From NCBI GenBank assembly GCA_051872395.1, contig JBJEDU010000006.1, forward strand, positions 1 through 47,878: a DNA stretch of 47,878 nucleotides. Direction: 5' to 3'. This DNA is from JBJEDU01 sp051872395 (GTDB taxonomy: Bacteria; Bacillota_I; Bacilli_A; RFN20; CAG-826). The translations under genes and the position numbers were made by a program. Positions 26,304 through 35,028 of the stretch are shown piece by piece; positions within the stretch are counted from its first letter, which is position 1; every line of letters starts with the position of its first letter. A model generated the notes under the pieces. That model saw only the letters and a program-made list of their open reading frames with translations. It had not been told where the DNA came from and made no database searches.

Positions 26304-26332
26304 ATTATATTAAAAAAAAAAAAAAAAAACAA
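26304..26332 (-). promoter_or_regulatory. Promoter of the SHOCT gene with a poly-T spacer
   Basis: On the minus strand: TTGTTT (-35, 26327-26332), a 17-base spacer made of 15 T and two A, and TATAAT (-10, 26304-26309). The homopolymer is 18 bases long (26312-26329) and its first three T also form part of the -35. At the current length the spacing is ideal. Confidence 0.65.
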
Positions 26333-26380
26333 GGCGATATCTAACGACAATCATTTAATCGTCATAGATTCTTAAATGAA

Positions 26381-26412
26381 ATAAAAAAATATATATCATA
26401 AGATATATATTT
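26381..26412 (-). terminator. Terminator after phosphoglucomutase
   Basis: An 11-bp perfect stem, arms 26387-26397 and 26402-26412, loop of four, with a T-run on the minus strand. It is entirely A+T apart from one pair, so its strength is uncertain. Confidence 0.55.
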
Positions 26413-26438
26413 AATTTTTTATAATACAAAAAGATTAA

Positions 26439-28139
26439 TTAAATTTTAAGTAAATCTAATAAGCTTTGATATAACTTTTTATTTTTCTTTTCAGATTCTT
26501 CTTTTAAAGAAGTGATAACACCGATATAAAATTTCATTTTAGGTTCAGTTCCACTTGGTCTAATCGCGATAGTAGAATCATCTTCAAAATATAGTTTTAA
26601 AACATCTGATTTTGGTAAATCAATTTTTGTTTGTTTACCCTTATTATCGATTCTTACTTGTTTTAAATAATCTTCAACTTTTATTACTTTTTTATCATTT
26701 AATGTAATGAAAGGATTTTCTCTAATTGATGAAGTAATATCTTTCATCATTTGTAAACCAGTCGGACCTTTGAATTCTTTAGAATAAACTATATCTTCAT
26801 AATATCCATATTTTTTCATTAATTTATCATAAACTTGATCGAGAGTAAGACCATGATTTTTATAATAAACCGCCATTTCGGAATACATCAAAATGGCTTG
26901 GCAACCATCTTTATCTCTTGCAAAAGGACTAATTAAACAACCATATGATTCTTCATAACCGAAAAGAAATTTTGGACCATTATGTTTTTCATAATAATCA
27001 ATTCTATCGCCAATAAATTTAAAACCAGTTAAAAATGATTCAACATTGATTCCATAACTATTAGCGATTTTTTCTCCGAGTAAAGAGGTCACAATAGTGT
27101 TATAAATAACACTATTTTTATCTAAAGAATGATTATTTTTATGATAAGACAAAATATAATCAATAAGCATAGCCGCGGATTGATTACCAGTCAAAGTATG
27201 ATAATCATTATCCACTCCAAGATACGCTAAACCGACTCTATCACCATCCGGGTCAGTCATCACTACCAAATCCGCGTGATTTTCTCTTGCAACTTTTAAT
27301 GGTTCAATAAATGATCTTTCATCCTCTGGGTTAGGGGATAAAGTATTAGAGAAATTTGGATCAGGATTACATTGACTAACAACTGGAATAACTTGATAAT
27401 TTAAATCTTTGAATATTCTCATCGCATTAACATAACTCGTACCATGATTTGGAGTGAATACTATTTTAAAATTAGATTTATCTAAATCTTTATTTAATTC
27501 GATAGATTCCACTAATTCAACATATTTATCATCGATAGAAGAATCGAGTGTAATTAATTCTCCGCGATCTAAAAGAGGAGTGTATTCAACATCAAGTTCA
27601 TTTGGAAGACTATTAATAATATCCACTAAACGGGAAATTTTACTAGGAACTAATTGACAACCATTTTCATCGTATACTTTGTATCCGTTATATTCTTTTG
27701 GATTATGAGAGGCAGTTATCATAATACCTCCACAAGCTTTTAATTCCCTAACTGCGAATGATAATTCAGGAGTGGGTCTTAATGAATCGAAGATATACAC
27801 TTTAATACCGAAATCGTTTAATATTTCCGCACTCAATAAAGTAAATTCACGAGAGAAAAATCTATTATCATGAGAAATGACAACTCCTTGAGTTTTTGCA
27901 TTTTCATATTTTTCTATTAAGTAAATTGCGAATCCTACTGTGGCTTTTCTAATAGTAAAATCATTTAATCTATTTGTGCCAGGACCTAACACGCCTCGCA
28001 TTCCTGCTGTGCCAAATTCAACATCTTTAAAGAAAGCATCAGCTTTTTCTTCAGGCTTCATAGCTTTTAATTGGTCTTTAATATGTTGGCTCACTTTTGA
28101 GGAATTGAGCCATCGATTGTAATTGTCTTCAATGTTCAT
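26439..28139 (-). CDS. pgcA: Phosphoglucomutase / phosphomannomutase (PgcA type)
   Basis: 566 residues of the alpha-D-phosphohexomutase family. FGTAGMRGVLGPG opens domain 1, the phosphoserine loop is TASHNPKEYNGYK, the metal loop DPDGDRVG, the sugar loop GYEESYGCL and the phosphate-binding RPSGTEPK. It interconverts glucose 1- and 6-phosphate (or the mannose equivalents), feeding cell-wall and glycolipid sugars. Full length. AAGGAGA precedes the ATG. Single gene with its own terminator; the RluA-type gene lies 72 bases upstream. Confidence 0.94.
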   Translation of the reverse strand: MNIEDNYNRWLNSSKVSQHIKDQLKAMKPEEKADAFFKDVEFGTAGMRGVLGPGTNRLNDFTIRKATVGFAIYLIEKYENAKTQGVVISHDNRFFSREFTLLSAEILNDFGIKVYIFDSLRPTPELSFAVRELKACGGIMITASHNPKEYNGYKVYDENGCQLVPSKISRLVDIINSLPNELDVEYTPLLDRGELITLDSSIDDKYVELVESIELNKDLDKSNFKIVFTPNHGTSYVNAMRIFKDLNYQVIPVVSQCNPDPNFSNTLSPNPEDERSFIEPLKVARENHADLVVMTDPDGDRVGLAYLGVDNDYHTLTGNQSAAMLIDYILSYHKNNHSLDKNSVIYNTIVTSLLGEKIANSYGINVESFLTGFKFIGDRIDYYEKHNGPKFLFGYEESYGCLISPFARDKDGCQAILMYSEMAVYYKNHGLTLDQVYDKLMKKYGYYEDIVYSKEFKGPTGLQMMKDITSSIRENPFITLNDKKVIKVEDYLKQVRIDNKGKQTKIDLPKSDVLKLYFEDDSTIAIRPSGTEPKMKFYIGVITSLKEESEKKNKKLYQSLLDLLKI

Positions 28140-28211
28140 ATAATCTTTATCTCCTTAATTATTGTTTCATAAGAATAAAAAATATTCAAATAATAAGATT
28201 TATTAATAAAT

Positions 28212-29189
28212 CTATTTTTCTTCTTCGTTTATAACTTTAATGAAATTATCAGGTAAATCCGCGATAAATTCACGATTAGATAAATATGATAAAACACCAT
28301 CTAATTTATTAAATTTAATTTTATAGGAATGAAGTAATTGATTATTTATATCATATTTACTTTTAAATTCCTTGTTTAAAATAAAATCTCCATATTTATT
28401 ATCACCAATAATTGGATGAGAAATATATGATGAATGAATTCTTATTTGATGAGTCCTACCAGTTAATAAACGAAATTCCACTAAAGAATAATTATTAAAA
28501 GACTTAATTAATTTATATTTTGTTAACGCCGGTTTACTATCTTTATTATCAAAATCAACGACGACATGATTATTTTTTTCAATCTTTAATATAGGCGCAT
28601 TTATTTCTCCTTGTTTTTCTGTTACACCTTTCACTATTGCTAAATAATATTTTTCGATTTTATCTTTATCTTTCATATAATCCATAAGAAGATGAAGAGA
28701 AGAAATATTTTTACCAAAAATAACAATACCAGAAGTATTTCTATCGATTCGATGCGCTGGACCAACGCCAGTGACAACGTTATTTATTGGATCTATTTCA
28801 TTTTTAAAATATAAATAATTAATAACCATTTCATCTAAAGATTTAGCGAATGAACTATCTGGTTGAACAAGTAAACCTTGAGGTTTATTAATAATTAATA
28901 TGTTGTTATCTTCATAAATTATTAAATTGGATATCTCATCAAGTTTTTGATATTTTTTATTTTCTTTATTTGATTTGAATAAATCAAAATCTTCATCCTT
29001 TATATAAATAGAAATAACATCGTTTTCTATAACGATATAATTCTTATTTTCCCAACGATGATTGACTTTAATATCCTTTTTTCTAAATAATTTGTAAATA
29101 AAAGAAAGAGGAACAAAATATAAAACTTTACGAATATATTTCTCTAATGTTTGATTAGAATCAGATTTGTTAATTAAATATTCTTTCAT
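28212..29189 (-). CDS. Pseudouridine synthase, RluA/RluD family
   Basis: 325 residues from ATG 29189. An S4-like RNA-binding segment at the N-terminus (LEKYIRKVLYFVPLSFIYKLFRKKDIKVN) is followed by the catalytic motif GPAHRIDRNTSGIVIFGK with the nucleophilic Asp, and by LLTGRTHQIRIH. It would isomerise specific uridines in 23S rRNA or tRNA; RluC, RluD and other subtypes cannot be told apart here. A TTG one codon upstream is possible, but the ATG sits 7 bases after an extended -10 and lacks a Shine-Dalgarno. Confidence 0.9.
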   Translation of the reverse strand: MKEYLINKSDSNQTLEKYIRKVLYFVPLSFIYKLFRKKDIKVNHRWENKNYIVIENDVISIYIKDEDFDLFKSNKENKKYQKLDEISNLIIYEDNNILIINKPQGLLVQPDSSFAKSLDEMVINYLYFKNEIDPINNVVTGVGPAHRIDRNTSGIVIFGKNISSLHLLMDYMKDKDKIEKYYLAIVKGVTEKQGEINAPILKIEKNNHVVVDFDNKDSKPALTKYKLIKSFNNYSLVEFRLLTGRTHQIRIHSSYISHPIIGDNKYGDFILNKEFKSKYDINNQLLHSYKIKFNKLDGVLSYLSNREFIADLPDNFIKVINEEEK

Positions 29190-29196
29190 CAAACTA

Positions 29197-29205
29197 ATTT
29201 TACCA
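29197..29205 (-). promoter_or_regulatory. Extended -10 of the pseudouridine synthase gene, leaderless layout
   Basis: Minus-strand TGGTAAAAT (TGn-extended -10), seven bases, then ATG 29189. Confidence 0.5.
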
Positions 29206-29260
29206 CAATAAAAATATATTTATATATTTATTGTATTAGGATTCGTTTTATAAAAAAGTA

Positions 29261-29289
29261 TCGACAAAAATATTAGATTAATATATTAT
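29261..29289 (+). promoter_or_regulatory. Promoter of tRNA-Ser(GGA)
   Basis: TCGACA (29261-29266), a 17-base spacer, and TATTAT (29284-29289), 27 bases before the tRNA. Confidence 0.65.
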
Positions 29290-29316
29290 TATAAATGCTA
29301 AAAATTACAGCGAAAT

Positions 29317-29407
29317 GGAGAAATACCCAAGAGGCTGAAGGGGTGGGCTTGGAAAGCTCATAGACATGTAACAGTGTGCGAGGGTTCAAATCCCTCTTTC
29401 TCCGCCA
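29317..29407 (+). tRNA. tRNA-Ser (anticodon GGA)
   Basis: A 91-base class II tRNA with acceptor arms GGAGAAA and TTTCTCC, identical to those of tRNA-Ser(CGA), plus a long variable arm, G discriminator and encoded CCA. The anticodon arm TGGGC-TTGGAAA-GCTCA gives anticodon GGA (Ser, UCC/UCU). Confidence 0.95.
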
Positions 29408-29421
29408 AAAATGATTGTCTA

Positions 29422-29453
29422 GACACGTACAAATTGTATGTGTCTTTTTCTTT
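29422..29453 (+). terminator. Terminator after tRNA-Ser(GGA)
   Basis: A 10-bp stem GACACGTACA (29422-29431) and TGTATGTGTC (29435-29444), one G-U pair, then a T-run. Confidence 0.85.
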
Positions 29454-29618
29454 TATCTTATATACTCTGTATATATAAGTGTAAATATTTCTAGACTCGA
29501 ACTATTAAACATTCAAATTTATCCTCCTAAGCATGGAGGTATTTGTAAAACTTTGACCTTTAGAGAAAACAATATCATATTCTTTTGAAAATGACTTCAA
29601 TAAAATTTACTAATATAT
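29454..29618. other. Non-coding gap downstream of the zinc-ribbon gene
   Basis: No clear gene. A minus-strand AGGAGG (29523-29528) stands 10 bases before an ATG (29512) opening a 19-residue frame that ends at 29453; it overlaps the tRNA terminator tail and has no recognisable product. CCTCC and GGAGG (29523-29539) can also pair as a small hairpin. Confidence 0.3.
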
Positions 29619-30359
29619 TTATTTTCTATTATTTATAATAGATTTAAATTTTAAATAATCTTCTTCACTAGTATAACCAGTGACTATATTTTTCTTTTTA
29701 TCATCGATAATAACACTGATGGATAATAAACAAGATAGACGACTATAACTAATTTTTTTAATGTCTTTTAATTTAACTTTATATTTTTCATCCTTCAAGG
29801 AATAAATAATGAATCTTTGAGCGAAAGAATCATAATAAACACATTCATGAGAATGTTTTTTGTTATCTATAATATTGTTTTTGCTCAAAGATTCATTAAA
29901 AGGTATATTGCTTCTTTTGGCTTTTTTTATTTTTTGTATAATTACCACAAATTGAACAATGACTATAATAATCATAAAAAGAGGAACAATTAAGAATAGA
30001 TAACTAATTGGTAAAAAGTCTCCTTCACCAGTAAATGAAAAAAAGAAAATTAAGATAAAAACAATTAAAAATACTAAAACAAATCCAAGAGAAACGAATG
30101 CTTGAATAGGATTAGTAACCGGTTTACCGTTAATGGTTATTTCATTATTTTGTTTTCCTATATTTGGATGAGTTTCTAATCGATGAACGATTATTTCAAA
30201 ATCATCAAACTGGGTATCGATATTAAATTTAGTATTATTATCTTCTTGTAAAGGTGAGGAAGAATTAACTTCTTCATTTTTATAATGACCACAAAAAGGA
30301 CATTTATCATCTGTTTCAAAATATTCTCTTTGGCAATTTTTACATTTAACAAAATTCAT
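29619..30359 (-). CDS. Zinc-ribbon membrane protein
   Basis: 246 residues. A zinc ribbon at the N-terminus (C6-x2-C9 and C20-x2-C23) is followed by a polar linker, two adjacent membrane helices at about 90-112 and 118-142 (VFLIVFILIFFFSF, LFLIVPLFMIIIVIVQFVVII), and a C-terminal PH-like beta-rich domain (YDSFAQRFIIYSLKDEKYKVKL, ISYSRLSCLLSISVIIDDK). Zinc-ribbon plus membrane proteins are common in Bacillota with unknown roles. It starts 11 bases after the metalloprotease gene and shares its transcript. Confidence 0.72.
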   Translation of the reverse strand: MNFVKCKNCQREYFETDDKCPFCGHYKNEEVNSSSPLQEDNNTKFNIDTQFDDFEIIVHRLETHPNIGKQNNEITINGKPVTNPIQAFVSLGFVLVFLIVFILIFFFSFTGEGDFLPISYLFLIVPLFMIIIVIVQFVVIIQKIKKAKRSNIPFNESLSKNNIIDNKKHSHECVYYDSFAQRFIIYSLKDEKYKVKLKDIKKISYSRLSCLLSISVIIDDKKKNIVTGYTSEEDYLKFKSIINNRK

Positions 30360-30370
30360 ATATTTTTTAC

Positions 30371-31858
30371 CTAAACTATTTTAAAACTAATTGTTGCAGA
30401 ACTGGAAGATACTTTATTAAAAGTTATTTTAAAAGGAAAATCTTCTCCATTATGCAATTTACCATTATTAAAATAAAATTCATAATCACCACTGGTAAAA
30501 ACCATATTTTCACTAAACAAACAGTTATTATTCGCAACCGCGGTTGCAGAAGTTTGATAAATTCGAGAATTAGAAGCAGGAATCATTGCAAGTAAATCAT
30601 ATTTACATCGAGTGCTGCTAGTAATATTAGAATATGATTTTGAAGGAGTGTTAGAGCACATTTGTTTTAAACTACTTTGATTTGTAAAATCATAGACGAC
30701 TTGACTTGAAGCATTTCTCACTCTCGCATCGACATGAATAATTCTAATTCCAGGAATAGTATATGTTTTATTATTAACTCCTGGGTATGCTTTGTTGCTA
30801 TCATTTGTCCATAACCCATCAGGAGTTAATAATTCTAAAATTAAATATTCATCGAATGCTGAATTAGAAAATGTTTTACTAGGATCTTTAACAATTATTG
30901 CATCTCCATTTTTTGTCGCGGGGGAAATTGTTATAGTAGAATCTCCAGTCACTAAAATTGGATTAATCCACCCTAAAGCGTATTTACTATATGCATTATG
31001 ATCACCGACATTATAATCTTCCATATCAAAACATCCTAAAGGAGAATGTAATGAATCATAATCATAATAGTCCACTAAACCGAGCAAATGGCCAGTTTCA
31101 TGAATGAACGTATGAGCGTCATTATATATTCCAACCGTACTTCCACGATTCATCGTATCAAAAGAAGTCCAACAATATAGATGAGGAATAATGTTATTTT
31201 CATCATGAAAATCATCGATAATGTTGTAATCTACATAAGTAAAAGCCCAAAATGGATTATCTTCACTCGAGGAAGTGACAAAATCAAATTCAATCAACGA
31301 AGGGCAAGAATAAACAATATATAAAGCGTCAATATATCCATTATTATCAACATCATAATTTGAAAAATCAAAATTCTCTTTCATTAATTTCTCATATATT
31401 TTTTCAACAACGGTAAAAGTTCCATAATCGTTATAAATAGAATTATTGGCATTTAAAATATCACTTGGAGACATATCAATATCCATCCAAGGTAAAACTT
31501 CACCTGAAATATTCAATTTTGAAAAACTTGATTTTTTATAATAAGAACTCACTGATTCAAATCCGGTCGAAGAATAATCACCAAAAAAGCAATAATTAAT
31601 TCTTTGTCTATTTTCTTCAGTCGCATTTTCTTCATATCCTTCAATAATTAAAGGAACTACTAAAATATTAGCGTTTCCAGTTGAAGGCATATAATATTTT
31701 CTTTCATAAGAATTTTTTGAAAATGAATAATATGTTTCTTTTGATGCTTCTAACCTAACGTAATTATATTCTCCGTTTATTAAAGAATCATCAACATTAT
31801 TCTTTTGACATGACATCAATAAAAATGGAATAACAAATAATAAATATTTACTTTTCAT
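30371..31858 (-). CDS. M6-like secreted metalloprotease lipoprotein
   Basis: 495 residues. Signal peptide with lipobox LLMSC (Cys 17). The zinc site is HTFIHETGHLLGLVDYYD (HExxH plus a third ligand downstream), and FDMEDYNVGDHNAYSKYALGW is the Met-turn and SKxxLGW region of the M6 immune-inhibitor-A family. DNNGYIDALYIVYS before it is a calcium-type loop. M6 enzymes cleave host or matrix proteins outside the cell; here the enzyme would stay lipid-anchored. A C-terminal beta domain (about 400-495) may bind substrate. First gene of a pair with the zinc-ribbon gene. Confidence 0.85.
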   Translation of the reverse strand: MKSKYLLFVIPFLLMSCQKNNVDDSLINGEYNYVRLEASKETYYSFSKNSYERKYYMPSTGNANILVVPLIIEGYEENATEENRQRINYCFFGDYSSTGFESVSSYYKKSSFSKLNISGEVLPWMDIDMSPSDILNANNSIYNDYGTFTVVEKIYEKLMKENFDFSNYDVDNNGYIDALYIVYSCPSLIEFDFVTSSSEDNPFWAFTYVDYNIIDDFHDENNIIPHLYCWTSFDTMNRGSTVGIYNDAHTFIHETGHLLGLVDYYDYDSLHSPLGCFDMEDYNVGDHNAYSKYALGWINPILVTGDSTITISPATKNGDAIIVKDPSKTFSNSAFDEYLILELLTPDGLWTNDSNKAYPGVNNKTYTIPGIRIIHVDARVRNASSQVVYDFTNQSSLKQMCSNTPSKSYSNITSSTRCKYDLLAMIPASNSRIYQTSATAVANNNCLFSENMVFTSGDYEFYFNNGKLHNGEDFPFKITFNKVSSSSATISFKIV

Positions 31859-31870
31859 AAATTAATGATA

Positions 31871-31895
31871 AATAAAAGAGTTGGCTAATGCCAAC
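31871..31895 (-). terminator. Terminator after the five-lipoprotein group
   Basis: Stem GTTGGC (31880-31885) / GCCAAC (31890-31895), loop of four, with TCTTTTATT following on the minus strand and a T-run on the plus side too. It separates the large lipoprotein genes from the metalloprotease gene. Confidence 0.8.
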
Positions 31896-31931
31896 CCTTT
31901 TTTATTACTAATATAAAATTTTTAAATTTTA

Positions 31932-34900
31932 TTAGCTAAGTTTGGTAAATACCGCGCCATCGGATAAACTACCATATGAATCAGGAATACTTGAGAAAGT
32001 ACCAACGAGAGTGAAGGTATCACTTTCGCTGTCATATGTCGCCACAAGTGTGGTGGCATTTGACATATTGACAGTCAATGTAGATGTTTCACTATCGTAA
32101 TTCCAACTTGTAACAGTAGCGTTCCATTGTCCGGATGTATCACCAAATTCAAAACCAGCAAACATTTTTAATGAACCAGGTGTAGTGAAGTTTAAGGTGT
32201 AATACCAGTTATTAGAACTCTTAGAAGAATACATATTACCAGTAAATTGTGGTAATTCTTCACTATCAGATGAAACTAAAACGAATGTTTTATTAGCTTT
32301 ATCAATAGTGACAACGACAACATTCTTATTAGTGGATGTGTAATTGGATAATGTAATGGTAACACCATCTTCTCCAGCAGCATATGCCCAACTACTACCT
32401 TGGTAAGTCGCTGTTCCAGAACCATCTAAGACTAATTCATTATCACCATCATCAGTGTAGGTTCCTTTATATCCATCGTTAGCGAAGAATGAAACTTTAC
32501 TACCAGTACTTGAGAAGTCAATTAAATATTTTCCTTCACTGTCATAAATAGAACCATTCGATACTTCATTGATTCTTGTTCCAGTTTCAAAAACGAAGGA
32601 TACATCGAAGTAAAGTGTATTATTAGCGACATCATACAACGCTGAAGCGTACAATCCATCTGAGTTATAAACTTCACAAACAAAGAAAGATGAATTCAAA
32701 CACGCAAATGTATAAGTATAATCACTTACTGTTTTGCCTTCTTCTAACTTGAAGTAAATCATCATATCGCTTCCAGTATAGCCAGAAGAGCTTGGTGTGT
32801 ATTTTGAAACTAAGATATTACTTTCGTAATGGAATAAAGTACCATCTGTAGCAGTAATTGTGCCGTTTTCATCGATACTAGCTGCAAGAGCGGTCGATGT
32901 TGATTTATGGACAATTTTACCACTTAAAGCAATTGAAGCAGTCTTTAAACTATTAGAACCATTAGTTTCGTGGTAGAAATTATTGCTATACCAGTTGAAA
33001 CCAACATAATTACCAACGCAATCTTCACCTTCAAATAGTTTTCCATAGCATTCAGTAACAGTCAACGTACAAGAAGCATCTCTTGAAAGTGGCATAGTGA
33101 ATGAGTAGAATCCATCTGAATTAATTGCATTAATTGTTAAGGTTGAAGTGAATGAACTTGATGATGTAGCAGATAAATAAGTACCTGTTAATGAATTGAC
33201 TTCATAATCATCAGATGCAGTTGCTTTAACGTAGACTGTTTCTTCATAAATTGCTTTATTTTCACTTAAAGCAACATAATTATCATCAACTTTAGAGAAC
33301 AAACCTAATGTAATATGTTCAGAATTGTTGAGTGTAATATTACGGTAAACAGGATTTGTTAAAATTTCAGCAGTAATATTTCTATGTGGCATAGTGAATG
33401 TAACTGTAGTTGCACCTTCACTGTCTACTGAATAGACTGTGTTAGTTTCAACAATTTTTATTCCAGAACCAATCATTTTATAAGCACTTGAGCTAGTTGA
33501 ACCATAGAAAGTAAATTTCACTGTTGAGTTATAAGGCGCATGATATTTTCCACCAATTTTGCTAATGGGTGTGCCATCGACAGCAACCGCAGATAACGAA
33601 CCATAAGTATCCACGACAGAAATGGAGTATTCGTGAGCGGTAACATTGACAGTGATGAGGACATCTTCGTCAGGCATGACAAAGGTTACTGAATTGCCAG
33701 TAACAGTTGATTCAATAACGGTGAAGTCTTCTACATCGAAAGCAGTAATATTACCATTGACGATGACAGTGGATAAATCATATCCAGGAGCAATAGTAAA
33801 GCTAACGGTCACTTCTTCGCCACTCTTAGCGGAGCTAGAAGATAATGTCACAACACTAGAATTACCATTGTTAATTGCGTGAGAAATTGATGCGACTGAA
33901 GTGGAAACAGAAATTTCAACATTTTCTTCAGGCATGAAGAAGAAATATTTACCATTCATCATTCCACATTTAGTAGTATTTGCATACACTGCATCAATTA
34001 ATAATGTTGAAGAAGATACTTCAACTTCAATATATTCACCTGCTAAAGCAGATGCTGGGGCAACTACTGTAACTCCATCGATATTTGGAGTAGTGATAGA
34101 ATAATGTTTTTCCACTCTTATAGTGACAGAGTCGGAAAGATTACCATCAGTAGAGGTTGCAGAAATAATTGCTTCACCTGAAGAAACACCTGTAACAACA
34201 CCACTTTCGCTGACGGTAGCAACACTACTATTGCTACTAGCCCAAGTGACACTACTATCAGTAGCGTTCTCTGGTAAAACAGTAACACCTAAAGCGAGTG
34301 TTTCATCAACTTCAATAGTTGTTTTACTAGCAGAAACAGTAACGCTTGTAACGTGAACGATTTTATTTGAGACATTTAAAGTGACAGAGTCAGATAATCC
34401 ACCATCAGTAGAGGTAACAGTAATAGTAGTTGTACCTTTTGATAAAGCGGTTACTAAACCAGTATCACTAACAGAAGCAACATCTGTATCAGTAGATGTC
34501 CAACTGACAGTTTTATCAGTGGCATTTTCTGGTAAGACGGTAACTTCTAATTGTAAGGTATCATCAACAAATAAACCTGTCGAAGATACAGTTGATAATG
34601 TAACACCTGTAACATGCACTACTGGAGCGACAACGTGAAGTAATACATCATCAGTAAATTCCCCATCAGTGGTAGAAACAGTAATTGTGGTATCACCAAC
34701 ATCTAAAGCGGTTACTAAACCAGCATCACTGACAGAAGCAACGCTTGTATTAGAAGAAGTCCAACTGACAGTTTTATCAGTAGCGTTTTCAGGTGAAACA
34801 GTCGCATCTAATTGCAAAGTATCACCAATGGTTAATGTATCACTACTGACACTAGCGAGATTGACACCAGTAACATTAACGATTTCTTCACTAGAAACTG

Positions 34901-35009
34901 TTTGTTCAGAATCATCAGATGTTGATGGATCGATAACATTTTTATTACATCCGCCTAAAAGTAAAGCAAGAAGTAAAATAGAAGAAGCTAAAATTGATTT
35001 CTTTTTCAT
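31932..35009 (-). CDS. Large surface lipoprotein with three Ig-like (Big_2) domains and F-MP-x-V repeats
   Basis: 1025 residues. Lipobox LLLGGC (Cys 21), a short acidic linker, then three Big_2 domains at about 44-127, 132-215 and 218-299, each with the ATDKTVSWTSS / VSDTGLVTAL pattern. Four modules follow whose last strand reads FFFMPEENVEISV, FVMPDEDVLITV, FTMPHRNITAEI and FTMPLSRDASCTL, resembling divergent InlB B-repeats. The C-terminal 370 residues are Ser/Thr/Tyr-rich beta structure that may bind carbohydrate or host matrix. AAAGGAGA precedes the ATG. Antisense open frames here are shadows of the repetitive code. Confidence 0.82.
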   Translation of the reverse strand: MKKKSILASSILLLALLLGGCNKNVIDPSTSDDSEQTVSSEEIVNVTGVNLASVSSDTLTIGDTLQLDATVSPENATDKTVSWTSSNTSVASVSDAGLVTALDVGDTTITVSTTDGEFTDDVLLHVVAPVVHVTGVTLSTVSSTGLFVDDTLQLEVTVLPENATDKTVSWTSTDTDVASVSDTGLVTALSKGTTTITVTSTDGGLSDSVTLNVSNKIVHVTSVTVSASKTTIEVDETLALGVTVLPENATDSSVTWASSNSSVATVSESGVVTGVSSGEAIISATSTDGNLSDSVTIRVEKHYSITTPNIDGVTVVAPASALAGEYIEVEVSSSTLLIDAVYANTTKCGMMNGKYFFFMPEENVEISVSTSVASISHAINNGNSSVVTLSSSSAKSGEEVTVSFTIAPGYDLSTVIVNGNITAFDVEDFTVIESTVTGNSVTFVMPDEDVLITVNVTAHEYSISVVDTYGSLSAVAVDGTPISKIGGKYHAPYNSTVKFTFYGSTSSSAYKMIGSGIKIVETNTVYSVDSEGATTVTFTMPHRNITAEILTNPVYRNITLNNSEHITLGLFSKVDDNYVALSENKAIYEETVYVKATASDDYEVNSLTGTYLSATSSSSFTSTLTINAINSDGFYSFTMPLSRDASCTLTVTECYGKLFEGEDCVGNYVGFNWYSNNFYHETNGSNSLKTASIALSGKIVHKSTSTALAASIDENGTITATDGTLFHYESNILVSKYTPSSSGYTGSDMMIYFKLEEGKTVSDYTYTFACLNSSFFVCEVYNSDGLYASALYDVANNTLYFDVSFVFETGTRINEVSNGSIYDSEGKYLIDFSSTGSKVSFFANDGYKGTYTDDGDNELVLDGSGTATYQGSSWAYAAGEDGVTITLSNYTSTNKNVVVVTIDKANKTFVLVSSDSEELPQFTGNMYSSKSSNNWYYTLNFTTPGSLKMFAGFEFGDTSGQWNATVTSWNYDSETSTLTVNMSNATTLVATYDSESDTFTLVGTFSSIPDSYGSLSDGAVFTKLS

Positions 35010-35028
35010 AATTTAATATCTCCTTTCA

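Noticed and set aside
29453..29512. 19-residue minus-strand frame with an AGGAGG site
   Set aside because: Too short, overlaps the tRNA terminator tail, no recognisable product; chance Shine-Dalgarno match is possible.
31932..35009. Tandem DNA repeats or a CRISPR-like array in the lipoprotein gene
   Set aside because: The periodicity comes from three diverged Ig-like protein domains; units are about 250-260 bases and not identical.
33646..35016. Several plus-strand open frames opposite the 1025-residue lipoprotein
   Set aside because: They mirror the Ser/Thr/Val-rich repeats of the real gene, have no ribosome sites and no known motifs.
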